From the NCBI GenBank assembly GCA_964433345.1, contig CAYSQJ010000005.1, positions 62,001-126,000 on the forward strand: a DNA stretch of 64,000 nucleotides, in the 5' to 3' direction. Of the stretch, positions 42,419-51,369 are shown one piece after another. The notes below the pieces were generated by a model. The model had not been told where the DNA came from. It ran no database searches and worked only from the letters and a program-made list of their open reading frames with translations. The stretch is from Ga0077527 sp964433345. GTDB taxonomy: Bacteria > Pseudomonadota > Gammaproteobacteria > Burkholderiales > SG8-41. A program made the position numbers and the translations under genes. Every line of letters begins with the position of its first letter. Positions within the stretch are counted from its first letter, which is position 1.

Positions 42419-42736
42419 TCAGGCATGTTCCTCGAGCCTGGCCTCCCTGCGTTCGATCGCCTTGCGGTACCAGCGGGCGAGGCCGAAGTTGCCTTCCATC
42501 GCGACGATTCCGGCGCGCACTTTGGCGACTGCACCGGCGCGGCACAGCAGGTCGAGGTCATAACCGGGTGAGGGCTTGATGATCTCGAGATTCCTGCGGC
42601 CCTGTCGCACCAGCTCGCGCACCAGCGCGAAAGGTCCTCGGTGCAGGAACACGCCGCCGAGGCCCAGCGCCGCGCCATCAGGAATGAGGCCGGCCAGTGC
42701 GGACAGGCTGACGATTTTCGAGGGTGCAGCGCCCAT
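42419..42736 (-). pseudogene. CoA-transferase alpha subunit, N-terminal part
   Basis: A 105-residue frame carrying the normal alpha-subunit start. It has IPDGAALGLGGVFLHRGPFALVRELVRQG (about 18-46), then DLDLLCRAGAVAKVRAGIVAMEGNFGLA, and ends ...RREARLEEHA at a TGA (42419-42421). In intact relatives the sequence continues through the gap with the LxAGLRAA motif, found here in the next frame-matched codons. No base is inserted or lost, so a single base change explains the break. A divergent promoter region of 126 nt lies upstream. Confidence 0.8.
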
Positions 42737-42862
42737 GGTGTGCTCCGTGACGTTTGATGCCGCGAGTGTACACTGCGACCAGCATCCGGATTGCGCTGCC
42801 GGGGCCGTTTCCGGTTTCCATGGTGCGATAATCGCCGTTCAATTCACTGAACGGAGCATGGC

Positions 42863-43768
42863 ATGGCGCAAATCAAGGCCGCGGAATACCAGGCGCAAAA
42901 AGGCGAGGTCAAACTCTATGTGTACCGCAAACGCGCGGCTGATGCACCGAAAGGCGCGCCGGTACTGTTCCTGGTCCACGGTTCCTCGGCCTCGGGCCGC
43001 TCGAGCTTCGACCTCAGCGTGCCGGGTCGCAGCGATTATTCGCTGATGGATCATTTTGCCGGCCTCGGTTACGACGTGTGGACCGTGGACCACGAGGGTT
43101 ACGGCCGCTCCGACCGCAGCGACAGCAATTCGGATATTGCCTCGGGCGCGCAGGACCTTGCCGCGGCGATGCAGGTCGTCGAGCGCGAAACCGGCGTGAA
43201 AGAGGTTTACATGTATGGCGGTTCGTCGGGTGCGCTGCGCGCGGCGCTTTACGCGCAGCAGAATCCGGGGCGCGTCAAACGGCTGATGGTGTCGGCGCTG
43301 GTCTACACCGGCGAGGGTTCGCCGACGCTGGCCAAGCGCAGGGAAAAACTGGCGGAGTACCAGGCCAGCCCGCGGCGCAAGGTCGACCGCGCCTTCATCC
43401 ACAGCATGTTCACCCGCGACAAGCCCGGCACCTCCGAAATGATCGCCGCCGACGCGCTGGCCGATGCCGAACTGCCGCTCGGTGATTCGGTGCCCACCGG
43501 CACCTATCTCGACATGTGCGCGAACCTGCCGGTGATCGATCCGCTGAAAATCACCTGTCCGGTGTGCATCATCCGCGGCGAATACGACGGCATCGCCGCC
43601 GAGCCGGACCTGCTGGACTTTTTCGGCAAGCTGCCGAGCAAGGACAAGCAGTTCGTGTTCGTGTCGGGGCTCGCGCATGCGGCGACGCTGGGCATCAACC
43701 GCCACAAGTTCTGGCATGCGATGGAATGCTTCATGAAGGTTCCGGAAAATCGGGCGCTGGCAGCCTGA
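42863..43768 (+). CDS. Alpha/beta hydrolase
   Basis: A 301-residue serine hydrolase. The oxyanion motif is FLVHGSSASG (about 36-45), followed by VDHEGYGRSDRS. The nucleophile elbow is unusual: YGGSSGAL, with S121 as the central residue of G-G-S-S-G. The Asp in RGEYDGIAAEP and the His in GLAHAATLG complete the triad. The substrate is unknown; it may be an ester or C-C bond in the catabolic route around it. A GGAG site 6 nt before the ATG supports the start. An inverted repeat follows the stop. Confidence 0.87.
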   Translation: MAQIKAAEYQAQKGEVKLYVYRKRAADAPKGAPVLFLVHGSSASGRSSFDLSVPGRSDYSLMDHFAGLGYDVWTVDHEGYGRSDRSDSNSDIASGAQDLAAAMQVVERETGVKEVYMYGGSSGALRAALYAQQNPGRVKRLMVSALVYTGEGSPTLAKRREKLAEYQASPRRKVDRAFIHSMFTRDKPGTSEMIAADALADAELPLGDSVPTGTYLDMCANLPVIDPLKITCPVCIIRGEYDGIAAEPDLLDFFGKLPSKDKQFVFVSGLAHAATLGINRHKFWHAMECFMKVPENRALAA

Positions 43769-43798
43769 CTGAATCGCCTGACAGAAGGACCAAGAGCA

Positions 43799-43961
43799 GT
43801 TAACCGCCGATAAACGCCGATGAACTCAGATTAAACCGGTTCTCGGAAAGTTTCGAAGGCAGGCAGGCGACTCTGACTTTAGAAAATTACACTGATTACA
43901 CGGAAAGTTTTCTGGTCATTTTGATTTTATCGGCGTTAATCTGCGTTCATCGGCGGTTGAC
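43799..43961. repeat. Long inverted repeat of the CCGCCGAT type
   Basis: The left arm (43799-43836) reads GTTAACCGCCGATAAACGCC, then GATGAACTCAGATTAA. The reverse complement of the right arm (43926-43961) reads GTCAACCGCCGATGAACGCA, then GATTAACGCCGAT. Each arm consists of slipped CCGAT(A/G)AACGC units. The spacer holds smaller complementary stretches (GAAAATTACACTGATTACACGG, then AAAGTTTTC). It fills most of the gap between the hydrolase and the lyase. Confidence 0.88.
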
Positions 43962-44015
43962 GTTTTCCGGTTTTCATCTGCACTCAAGAAACGCAATTAA
44001 TTGGAGGAGTCATTC

Positions 44016-45380
44016 ATGGTATCCGGAGTATTCGACGACGCATTGATCAAGCACCTGTGGAGCACGGATGAGCTGCGCGCCATATTCAACGACCACAACC
44101 GCGTGCAGAAATGGCTGGATTTCGAGGCGGCCTTCGCGATCGAGCAGGGCGAGCTGGGCATCATCCCCAAGGCTGCGGCGGCCGACATCGCGGCCAATGC
44201 CAAGATCTCGAAAATCGACATCGACGCGGTGGCGGTTGAAATCCGCCGCATCAAGCACCCGCTGGTGCCGGCGGTGAAGGCGGTGCAGAAGCTGTGCCAG
44301 GGTGACCATGGCGAGTACATCCACTTCGGCCCGACCACCCAGGACGTGCTTGATACCGCGGTGATGCTGCAGATCAAGGAGGCGCACGCGATCTACCTGC
44401 GCGACATGAAGGCGATCGGCAGGGCACTGGTGAAGCTGTGCCAGGCGCACCGCGATACGCCGATGGTCGGCCGTTCGCACGGCGTGCAGGCCCTGCCGAT
44501 CACTTTCGGCCACAAGGCGGCGATCTGGCTGTCGGAGATGGGGCGCCATTACGAGCGCATGCGCCAGCTCGAGTCACGGGTGTTCGTCGGCGGCATGGTC
44601 GGCGCCGTGGGCACCCAGGCTTCCTTCGGCCCCAGGGCGAAGGAGCTGGAAATCCGGGTCATGAAACGGCTCGGCCTCGGCGTCGCCGACATCAACTGGC
44701 AGCCGGCGCGCGACCGCTTTGCCGAATACGTCAATGTGCTCGGGCTGATCAGCTCGACGCTGGCGAAGATCGCCAACGAGATCATCATCCTCGAGCACAC
44801 CGAGATCGGCGAACTCTACGAGCCCTTCAGCGCGGGCAAGGTCGGCTCCTCGACGATGCCGCACAAGCGCAACCCTTCCAGCTGCGAGGCAGTGGTCGGC
44901 GCCAGCCGCGCGCTGCGCTACAACGTGCCCTACATGCTGGAGTCGATGGTGATCGAGCACGAGCGCGACGGCTCGGCCTGGCGCGGCGAGTGGAAGGCGG
45001 TGCCCGAGTCCTGCCTGATCATGGGCGGCATGCTGGCGATCATGAAGTACGTGCTGGACGACCTGCATGTTGATGCAAAGAAGATGCGCCACAACCTCGA
45101 CTGCCTCGGCGGTTTCCTGCTGTCGGAGCGCGTGATGTTCGTGCTCTCGGACAAGGTCGGCAAGCAGACCGCGCATGACCTGGTCTACGAGATTTCGATG
45201 CACGGTATCGAGAGCAACATTTCCTTCGAGGACGCGCTGATGCAGAACGCGCAGGTCCGGGCGGCGCTGTCGGCGGAGGAGCTGAAGGCGGCGCTGGACC
45301 CGACCACCTATGTCGGTCGCGCGCCGGAAATCGTCGACGAGGTGGTGGCCGCACAGCAAGCCAGCGGCTGGTTAAATTAA
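44016..45380 (+). CDS. Fumarase/adenylosuccinate-lyase superfamily protein
   Basis: A 454-residue lyase of the superfamily that eliminates fumarate or cyclises muconates. The signature loop GSSTMPHKRNP is at 277-287. The general-acid region RSHGVQALPITFG holds H155, and HFGPTTQDVLDT lies at 103-114. Its best-fitting branches are adenylosuccinate lyase-like and 3-carboxy-cis,cis-muconate cycloisomerase-like. Catabolic neighbours favour a role outside purine synthesis. GGAGGAG 6 nt upstream supports the ATG at 44016. Its stop codon lies within the AT-rich element. Confidence 0.88.
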   Translation: MVSGVFDDALIKHLWSTDELRAIFNDHNRVQKWLDFEAAFAIEQGELGIIPKAAAADIAANAKISKIDIDAVAVEIRRIKHPLVPAVKAVQKLCQGDHGEYIHFGPTTQDVLDTAVMLQIKEAHAIYLRDMKAIGRALVKLCQAHRDTPMVGRSHGVQALPITFGHKAAIWLSEMGRHYERMRQLESRVFVGGMVGAVGTQASFGPRAKELEIRVMKRLGLGVADINWQPARDRFAEYVNVLGLISSTLAKIANEIIILEHTEIGELYEPFSAGKVGSSTMPHKRNPSSCEAVVGASRALRYNVPYMLESMVIEHERDGSAWRGEWKAVPESCLIMGGMLAIMKYVLDDLHVDAKKMRHNLDCLGGFLLSERVMFVLSDKVGKQTAHDLVYEISMHGIESNISFEDALMQNAQVRAALSAEELKAALDPTTYVGRAPEIVDEVVAAQQASGWLN

Positions 45381-45408
45381 TGAATAAAAACAAGTGCTTA
45401 TAAAATAC
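45372..45408 (+). repeat. AT-rich element, copy 6 (provides the lyase stop)
   Basis: It reads TTAATGAATAAAAACAAGTG, then CTTATAAAATAC. The lyase stop TAA (45378-45380) lies within it, and the element occupies most of the 40-nt gap to the dehydrogenase. The core AATAAAAACAA is shared with copies 1, 5 and 8. Confidence 0.8.
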
Positions 45409-45420
45409 GGAGCAGCACTG

Positions 45421-46398
45421 ATGAAAATTGCGATTCTCGATGACTACCAGGATGTCGTGCGCAGGCTGGACTGCTACTCGAAGCTGCAGGGCCACGAAGT
45501 CACGGTCTGGAACGACCATACCAAGGACGTCGACGTGCTGGCGCAGCGGCTGCAGGACGCCGAGGCGCTGGTGCTGATCCGCGAACGCACGCCGATCCGC
45601 GCGCCGCTGATCGAGCGCCTGCCGAAGCTCAGGCTGATCAGCCACCATAGCGTCTATCCGCACATCGATGTCGAGGCCTGCACGCGGCAGGGCGTCGTGC
45701 TGTGCAGCAACCTGCATCCCGGTCAGCCCTCGTACGCCACCGCCGAGCTGACCTGGGGCCTGATCATTGCCGCGATGCGCAATATTCCGCAGGAAGTGGC
45801 GGCGCTGAAGGCGGGGCGCTGGCAGTCGACGGTGGGGCTGGGCCTGCGCGGCAAGACGCTGGGCGTTTATGGTTACGGCCGCATCGGTGCGGTGATCGCG
45901 GGTTACGGCAAGGCTTTCGGCATGAAGGTGCTGGTGTGGGCGCGCGAGGCTTCGCTTGCCCGCGCGCGGGCCGATGGCTACACCGCGGCGCGCAGCAAGG
46001 AGGCTTTCTTCGAGGAAAGCGATGTGATTTCCCTGCATCTGCGCCTGATCGCCGAGACCCGCGGCATCGTGTCCGCAGCCGACCTCGCGCGGATGAAACC
46101 GACCGCGCTGATCGTCAACACCAGCCGTGCCGGCCTGATCGAGCCGGGCGCGCTGGAAAAGGCGCTGCAGCTGGGCCGGCCGGGCATGGCCGCGGTCGAC
46201 GTGTTCGAGGAGGAGCCGGTGCTGGGCGCGAACCATCCGCTGCTGAAGCTGGACAATGCGCTGTGCACGCCGCATATTGGCTATGTCGAGCGCGCCGGTT
46301 ACGAGCGCATATTCGGCAGCATTTTCGACCAGATCCTGGCCTTTGCCGGAGACCGGCCGATAAACGTGATCAACCCGGATGCGCTGACACGCACCTGA
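45421..46398 (+). CDS. D-2-hydroxyacid dehydrogenase, second gene
   Basis: A 325-residue NAD(P)-dependent 2-hydroxyacid dehydrogenase. The cofactor motif is GVYGYGRIGAVIAGYGKAFG (about 146-165). The catalytic residues appear in order: Arg in LIVNTSRAGLIE, Glu in DVFEEEPVLG, and His in CTPHIGYVER. It differs from the first copy in a shorter N-terminus (MKIAILDDYQDV), as in phosphoglycerate-dehydrogenase-like enzymes without the ACT domain. ACGGAG upstream fits the ATG at 45421. Position after the lyase and before a Bug gene suggests a linked pathway. Confidence 0.92.
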   Translation: MKIAILDDYQDVVRRLDCYSKLQGHEVTVWNDHTKDVDVLAQRLQDAEALVLIRERTPIRAPLIERLPKLRLISHHSVYPHIDVEACTRQGVVLCSNLHPGQPSYATAELTWGLIIAAMRNIPQEVAALKAGRWQSTVGLGLRGKTLGVYGYGRIGAVIAGYGKAFGMKVLVWAREASLARARADGYTAARSKEAFFEESDVISLHLRLIAETRGIVSAADLARMKPTALIVNTSRAGLIEPGALEKALQLGRPGMAAVDVFEEEPVLGANHPLLKLDNALCTPHIGYVERAGYERIFGSIFDQILAFAGDRPINVINPDALTRT

Positions 46399-46446
46399 GG
46401 TCCAAGCCGCGGCACTGCGGCGTTTACAACGAGGAGGAGGATGACC

Positions 46447-47430
46447 ATGAAACGGAAATTTTTCGCGGCGCTTGCCGCCATAGGACTCATGCAGGTCCCC
46501 GCGCCGGATGTTGCCGCGCAGGGTGTGTCGGCGTATCCGGATCGCCCGGTGCGCTGGATCGTGCCTTTCGCGCCCGGCGCTTCCAATGACATCACGGCGC
46601 GGCTGTTTGCGCAGAAACTGTCGGAATCCACAGGGCAGCAGTTCGTGGTCGACAACCGCCCCGGTGCCGGCGGCTCGCTGGGCGCCAAGATCGCGGTTGA
46701 TGCCTCGCCCGACGGACATACCCTGCTGCACGCCAATCCCGGCCCGAGCGTCAACAACGTACTGCTGCGGCGCTCGCCGCCGTACCGTCAGACCGATCTC
46801 GCGCCGGTCATGTTCATCGGCTACTCGCCGCTGATCATTGTCGCAGCGCCTTCCTTCGCGCCGAACAACGTGCCGGAACTGCTGGCCTATGCCAAGGCCA
46901 ATCCCGGCAAGCTGACCTGGGCTTCGTCAGGACAGGGCAGCAGCCTGCATATTGCACAGGCGCTGTTCGCGGCAGCGACCGGCGCCCAATTCGTGCATGT
47001 GCCCTACAAAGGCACGGCACCGGCGTTTGCCGATGTGATTTCAGGGCGTGTCAATGTGGTCTACACCACAGTGGTCAGCGGGGATGCGCATATCAAGGCC
47101 GGCCGGCTCAAGATACTCGGGGTTGCGGCGCCCAAGCGGCAGGGGGTGATACCGAACGTTCCGACGCTGCAGGAACAGGGCGTGAGCAACGCCGAGGCGA
47201 CAGTCTGGTTCGGGGTGCAGGTGCCGGCCAAAACGCCCAAGCCGATCATCGCGAAACTCAACGCCGAACTGAACAAGGCGCTGAATCTTCCGGATGTGAA
47301 AAGCACGCTCGACAAGCTGGGTCTGGTGTACGCGGGTGGAAGCGTCGAGGATTTTGCAGGCTTCATCCGCAGCGAGAGTGATCGTCTGAGAATGCTGATC
47401 AAGACACGACGCCTTGAGATGATGGATTGA
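46447..47430 (+). CDS. Bug-family TTT substrate-binding protein, copy 4
   Basis: A 327-residue periplasmic receptor. The signal peptide is MKRKFFAALAAIGLMQ... cleaved after about 24 residues. The mature start is YPDRPVRWIVPFAPGASND, and VVDNRPGAGGSLGAK is the second hallmark. Start choice: the ATG at 46447 lies a normal 6-8 nt behind GAGGAGG, whereas the ATG at 46441 touches it. It is the only Bug gene near tctBA, so it may deliver substrate to that TctAB pair, although a 465-nt gap separates them. Confidence 0.95.
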   Translation: MKRKFFAALAAIGLMQVPAPDVAAQGVSAYPDRPVRWIVPFAPGASNDITARLFAQKLSESTGQQFVVDNRPGAGGSLGAKIAVDASPDGHTLLHANPGPSVNNVLLRRSPPYRQTDLAPVMFIGYSPLIIVAAPSFAPNNVPELLAYAKANPGKLTWASSGQGSSLHIAQALFAAATGAQFVHVPYKGTAPAFADVISGRVNVVYTTVVSGDAHIKAGRLKILGVAAPKRQGVIPNVPTLQEQGVSNAEATVWFGVQVPAKTPKPIIAKLNAELNKALNLPDVKSTLDKLGLVYAGGSVEDFAGFIRSESDRLRMLIKTRRLEMMD

Positions 47431-47895
47431 ATTCCGGCGTAGAGGCGCGCTGCGGTTCCTGTGATGCACCACACTGGCGCATACAGTCTGCAGCGCGCTG
47501 CGTTGATGAATATCCGGTCGGTCAGGGTGTTGCGGGCCGTGTTCTGAGAGGCAAAAAAAGATGGATTCCTGCAAGCTTCGTGCAAGACTTTCATTTTAGA
47601 ATTCGCGCCGGCCGGACAAACGATTCCTGTGTTGTGCAATCGTGGTGCGCGAAGCGCAAAAACGCATGGTGCATCGCACAATAATGGGCAAAAAAGAGGG
47701 GCAAAAAAGCTTTGTTTGGCAGAATGCTTCGTGTAAAGTTCGGCTCCGTAATCATATAAACCTGATCGCACAGGGGTCAAAAAAGAAGTCACGGGTGTTT
47801 CATTTGCCGCAGCAGGTCAGCAGTTCAAGCAAGGTGAGCGGCACACCGGACCGGATAGTTCCGGTATCTGTTTCCGAAATCAGGAGGGTGTTCAG
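47431..47895. other. Intergenic region before tctB
   Basis: These 465 nt hold no supported gene. There is a short direct repeat GGGCAAAAAAG (two copies near 47690-47710), and the stretch TTCGTGTAAAGTTCGG...TAATCATATAAA (about 47730-47760) is AT-rich and could hold the tctBA promoter. Small frames on both strands lack domain-like content. Confidence 0.5.
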
Positions 47896-48342
47896 TTGAA
47901 AATCACGAGTCAGGAAGATTTCTGGGGCGGTGTCATGTTCATCGCCTTCGGAGCCTTGGCGATATTCATTGCCTCGGATTATCCGTACGGTACCGCTGCC
48001 CGCATGGGCCCCGGCTATTTCCCCACATGGATCGGAATTTTTCTGATCATTCTCGGTTTGGCCATTTCCGCGACCGGCTTCAAGGAGAAGGGCGAGGGGG
48101 TCGGCAAGTTCGCCTGGAAGGCCATGGTGCTGCTGAGCATTGCCTTCATATTCTTCGGTTGGGCCATCGATCATGTCGGCTTCGTGCTGGCCGTGGCGGT
48201 GATGGTTTTCCTCGCTTCGGCGGCCGGCAAGGAATTGCGCTGGAAGGAAGTTCCCATTATCGCCATCGCGCTGATCATCGGCTGCTGGGCGCTGTTCATC
48301 AAGGGCCTCGAACTGCCCTTCCCGCTGTTCTGGTGGAGATAA
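47896..48342 (+). CDS. tctB: TctB-type small subunit of a TTT transporter
   Basis: A 148-residue membrane protein with four hydrophobic helices: FWGGVMFIAFGALAIFIA (about 9-26), PTWIGIFLIILGLAISA (about 43-59), KAMVLLSIAFIFFGWAI, and IIAIALIIGCWALFIKG. The motif YPYGTAARMGPGYFP between helices 1 and 2 is typical of TctB. It is the small, poorly conserved membrane subunit of tripartite tricarboxylate transporters. The TTG at 47896 is preceded by GGAGG at 8-9 nt, and no ATG fits as well. The next gene, tctA, starts 4 nt downstream. Confidence 0.9.
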   Translation: MKITSQEDFWGGVMFIAFGALAIFIASDYPYGTAARMGPGYFPTWIGIFLIILGLAISATGFKEKGEGVGKFAWKAMVLLSIAFIFFGWAIDHVGFVLAVAVMVFLASAAGKELRWKEVPIIAIALIIGCWALFIKGLELPFPLFWWR

Positions 48343-48346
48343 GTAA

Positions 48347-49879
48347 ATGGAAATTTTTGCCGAATACTTCCCCAACCTGACGTTGGGTTTCCAGACAGCG
48401 GTCACGCTGCAGAACCTGCTGTACTGTTTCATCGGTGTATTCGTCGGCACTCTGGTGGGCGTGCTGCCGGGCATCGGTCCGCTGGCCGCGATCGCGATGC
48501 TGCTGCCGGCGACCTTCAACCTGCCGCCCGTCGGCGCGCTGATCATGCTGGCCGGCATTTATTACGGCACTCAGTACGGCGGCTCGACGACGGCCATTCT
48601 GGTCAATCTGCCCGGCGAATCGGCCTCGGTGGTGACCTGCATGGACGGTCATGCGATGGCCAAGAACGGCCGCGCCGGTCCGGCGCTGGCGATTGCCGCG
48701 GTCGGGTCCTTTTTTGCGGGCACCGTCGGCACCATCCTGATCGCCCTGTTCGGACCGCCGCTGGCTGAAGTCGCGCTGAAATTCGGCGCGCCGGAGTATT
48801 TCTCGCTGATGACCATGGGCCTGATCGCTTCGGCGGTACTGGCCAGCGGCTCGATGCTGAAGGCCATCGCGATGATTTTCCTCGGCCTGCTGTTCGGCAT
48901 CATCGGCACCGACGTCAACTCGGGCATGTCGCGCTTCACCTTCGGCATGTCGGGGCTGGCGGATGGTCTCAGCTTCGTCGTGGTGGCGATGGGCCTGTTC
49001 GGTTTCGGCGAGATCCTGCAAAACCTCGAAAAGGGGCAGGACGCAGCCGGGCGCAATCTGCTGACCCAGAAAATCGAGCACCTGTATCCGACGCTGCACG
49101 ACCTGAAGGTGTCCATCGGTCCCATCGTCCGCGGCACGGCGATCGGCGCCTTCTTCGGCACCTTGCCAGGTGCGGGTCCGACGATCAGCGCCTTCTCCAG
49201 CTACGCGCTGGAGAAAAAGATGGCCAACAATCCGCAGGACTTTGGCAAGGGCGCCATCCAGGGCGTGGCTGGCCCCGAGTCGGCCAACAACGCGGCTGCG
49301 CAGTGCGCGTTCATTCCGACGCTGACCCTGGGCATTCCGGGCAGCGGCACGATGGCGCTGATGCTGGGCGCGCTGACCATTCAGGGCATTGCGCCGGGGC
49401 CGCAGGTGATGACCCAGCGTCCGGAGCTGTTCTGGGGCCTGATCGCGAGCATGTGGATCGGCAACGCGATGCTGGTGGTGCTGAACCTGCCGCTGATCGG
49501 CCTCTGGGTCAAGCTGCTGCAGGTGCCTTACCGCATCCTGTTCCCGGCAATCCTGACCTTCATGGCGATCGGCGTCTACAGCGTCAACAACCTCGACCTC
49601 GACATCTACATGACGGTGTTCTTCGGCCTGATGGGTTACATCTTCGCCAAGCTGAAGTGCGAGCCGGCACCGCTGATCCTGGCCTTCGTGCTTGGACCGC
49701 TGATGGAGGAGAACCTGCGCCGCGCGCTGCTGATCTCGCGGGGCGATCCGACCGTGTTCTTCACTCGGCCGATCAGTGCGGTGTTCCTCGGTCTGACGGT
49801 CCTGCTGCTGGTGATCATGATCCTGCCGGCAGTGCGCAAGAAACGCGACGTTGCCTTCCACGAACCTCCGGGAGCCTGA
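48347..49879 (+). CDS. tctA: TctA-type large subunit of a TTT transporter
   Basis: A 510-residue permease with about twelve membrane segments. The conserved pore-region motifs are GVLPGIGPLAAIAMLLPAT (about 40-58), YGGSTTAILVNLPGE (about 78-92), the second repeat GTLPGAGPTISAFSSYALEK (about 268-287), and PTLTLGIPGSGTMALMLGAL. The two similar halves are typical of TctA. With tctB and a Bug receptor it forms a complete, Na+/H+-driven carboxylate importer. The gene is followed by a terminator. Confidence 0.95.
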   Translation: MEIFAEYFPNLTLGFQTAVTLQNLLYCFIGVFVGTLVGVLPGIGPLAAIAMLLPATFNLPPVGALIMLAGIYYGTQYGGSTTAILVNLPGESASVVTCMDGHAMAKNGRAGPALAIAAVGSFFAGTVGTILIALFGPPLAEVALKFGAPEYFSLMTMGLIASAVLASGSMLKAIAMIFLGLLFGIIGTDVNSGMSRFTFGMSGLADGLSFVVVAMGLFGFGEILQNLEKGQDAAGRNLLTQKIEHLYPTLHDLKVSIGPIVRGTAIGAFFGTLPGAGPTISAFSSYALEKKMANNPQDFGKGAIQGVAGPESANNAAAQCAFIPTLTLGIPGSGTMALMLGALTIQGIAPGPQVMTQRPELFWGLIASMWIGNAMLVVLNLPLIGLWVKLLQVPYRILFPAILTFMAIGVYSVNNLDLDIYMTVFFGLMGYIFAKLKCEPAPLILAFVLGPLMEENLRRALLISRGDPTVFFTRPISAVFLGLTVLLLVIMILPAVRKKRDVAFHEPPGA

Positions 49880-49937
49880 TTTCGAGGGGGAGAACAAGAC
49901 ACCGGCATACCGGTGACGGAGTGAATGGCATCAAACT

Positions 49938-49969
49938 GACACGCGGCCCAGGCCGCGTGTTTTTTTTGC
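49938..49969 (+). terminator. Rho-independent terminator after tctA
   Basis: CACGCGGCC and GGCCGCGTG form a 9-bp GC-rich stem with a 2-nt loop, followed by eight T residues. It lies 60 nt after the tctA stop. Confidence 0.9.
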
Positions 49970-50121
49970 GGCTTGCGTCCGGGTTGAGGTGACGCCGCAT
50001 GGCGGCAGGCGATTTGCCTGTCTGAGATCGACTGGCCAGTGCTGCGGAGCTGCGGACAAGGCGGCATTGCTCCGTACTGCGCAACCCTCAAAGGGAGCTT
50101 GCGTACAGTTGCAGTCAGGCC

Positions 50122-51258
50122 TCAGGCCTTGTCGCGATCGTTGTGGGTCAGCCAGCCGCTGGTAAGCAGGATCGCCGCGCTGGCCCAGAACACCGGTGCG
50201 ATGCCGAGCAGCGCGCCCACCGAGCCCGCGGCCAGGGGCACGGCGATATGGGTGATGTTGTTGATGGTCAGGCGCAGGCCGGTGACTTCGCCGGAGCGTC
50301 CCGCCGGCGAGCGGTTGTAGGTCAGGTTGAGCGTCAGCGGTTGGCTGACGCCCAGCGTGAGGCCGATGCCGAAGGACAGCGCGAGTAGCGCGGGCACGAA
50401 CTCGATGAAGGTGAAGGGCAGGAACAGCAGCGCGGCGCTGCACATCGCCGTCGCCAGCACGGTCTCGACGCTGTAACGCCGGGTCAGCACGGGCAGGGCG
50501 ACGCGGACGATGAAGCTGGCGGCGGCAAAGGCGCCGAGGATGGTGCCGATGGTCGATGCCGAGAGACCGATGGAATGGCCGTAGATCGGCACATAGAACA
50601 CGTAAAGATCCCAGCCGGTGGTGACCAGGCCGCTGACGATGATCATCCGCCGCAGCGAAGGCACCCGCAGCAGGTCAAAGGCGCTGCTGGAGGCGGCTTC
50701 CTTGCGCGCGCCGCTGGCGCCCAGCGCGGGCGACAGCGCGAGCGTCAGGATCGGCGCCAGGGTGAGCACCGCGAAGGCGATATAGGCGGGACCGAAGCCG
50801 AAACGGTCGATCATCAACCCGGCGATCACCGGGCCGATCATGTGGCCGCTGGAATAGCCGAGGCTCAGCGTGGAGAAGTTGCGGGTGCGCTCGGCGGCGC
50901 TGCCGAGGGTGCCGGCAAGATTCTGCACGGCGACGTTGAAGAACACGAAACCGATGCCGATCAGCGGTGCGGATATGAAGAGGCCGGTCAGCGTCGGCGA
51001 CACCGCGGGTATCACCAGCCCGGCGCCAAAGGCGATGCTGCCGCCGAGCATCGGCAGGCGCGAGCCATAGCGGTCGGAAATGCGGCCGACCAACAGCGCG
51101 AAGCCGAGCTGGAATATCGAATAGGAGGCTATCAGCACACCGATCAGCATCGGGCCGGCCCCGAGGCTCAAGGCGAGCAGCGAGGCGACGACGCGGCTGC
51201 CCATGTGGCCGCCCTGCATTGCAAGGGTCAGCAGGGTGACGACGTTGATGGGCTTCAA
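50122..51258 (-). CDS. MFS transporter
   Basis: A 378-residue major facilitator with about 12 helices. Motif A is VGRISDRYGSRLPMLGG (about 58-74), and the second half has a related RRYSVET loop. A distinctive NLTYNRSPAGRSGEVTGLRLTINNITH segment (about 310-336) resembles drug/sugar-type MFS proteins. It is not close to the three tandem paralogs, lacking their GVP and GWNG motifs. The start is the ATG at 51258 (MKPINVV). A class II aldolase gene lies 111 nt upstream on the same strand, so the two may be co-transcribed. Confidence 0.88.
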   Translation of the reverse strand: MKPINVVTLLTLAMQGGHMGSRVVASLLALSLGAGPMLIGVLIASYSIFQLGFALLVGRISDRYGSRLPMLGGSIAFGAGLVIPAVSPTLTGLFISAPLIGIGFVFFNVAVQNLAGTLGSAAERTRNFSTLSLGYSSGHMIGPVIAGLMIDRFGFGPAYIAFAVLTLAPILTLALSPALGASGARKEAASSSAFDLLRVPSLRRMIIVSGLVTTGWDLYVFYVPIYGHSIGLSASTIGTILGAFAAASFIVRVALPVLTRRYSVETVLATAMCSAALLFLPFTFIEFVPALLALSFGIGLTLGVSQPLTLNLTYNRSPAGRSGEVTGLRLTINNITHIAVPLAAGSVGALLGIAPVFWASAAILLTSGWLTHNDRDKA

Positions 51259-51369
51259 GAACGGACTTTCAGAAACGGGCTTTCAAAAGGGCTCCCCAAG
51301 AGGCTCCCAAAAGGACGGGGCGCCGCCGCCGGTCCAGGCAGGGGCGCCCCGCGGCAGCCTCGGGGAAAA

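Noticed and set aside
42419..42421. The TGA in the CoA-transferase alpha gene as a selenocysteine codon
   Set aside because: The position is not a redox or catalytic site in this family, no SECIS-like hairpin is evident after it, and no selenium gene is nearby. A nonsense change or restart is simpler.
47710..47740. A sigma-54 promoter before tctB (TGGCAG...TTCGT)
   Set aside because: The GG and GC pairs are not at the required spacing, and no enhancer-binding regulator is near.
47642..47899. An 85-codon frame on the plus strand before tctB
   Set aside because: Its composition and codon use are unlike the neighbouring genes, there is no ribosome-binding site, and it runs into the tctB start in another frame.
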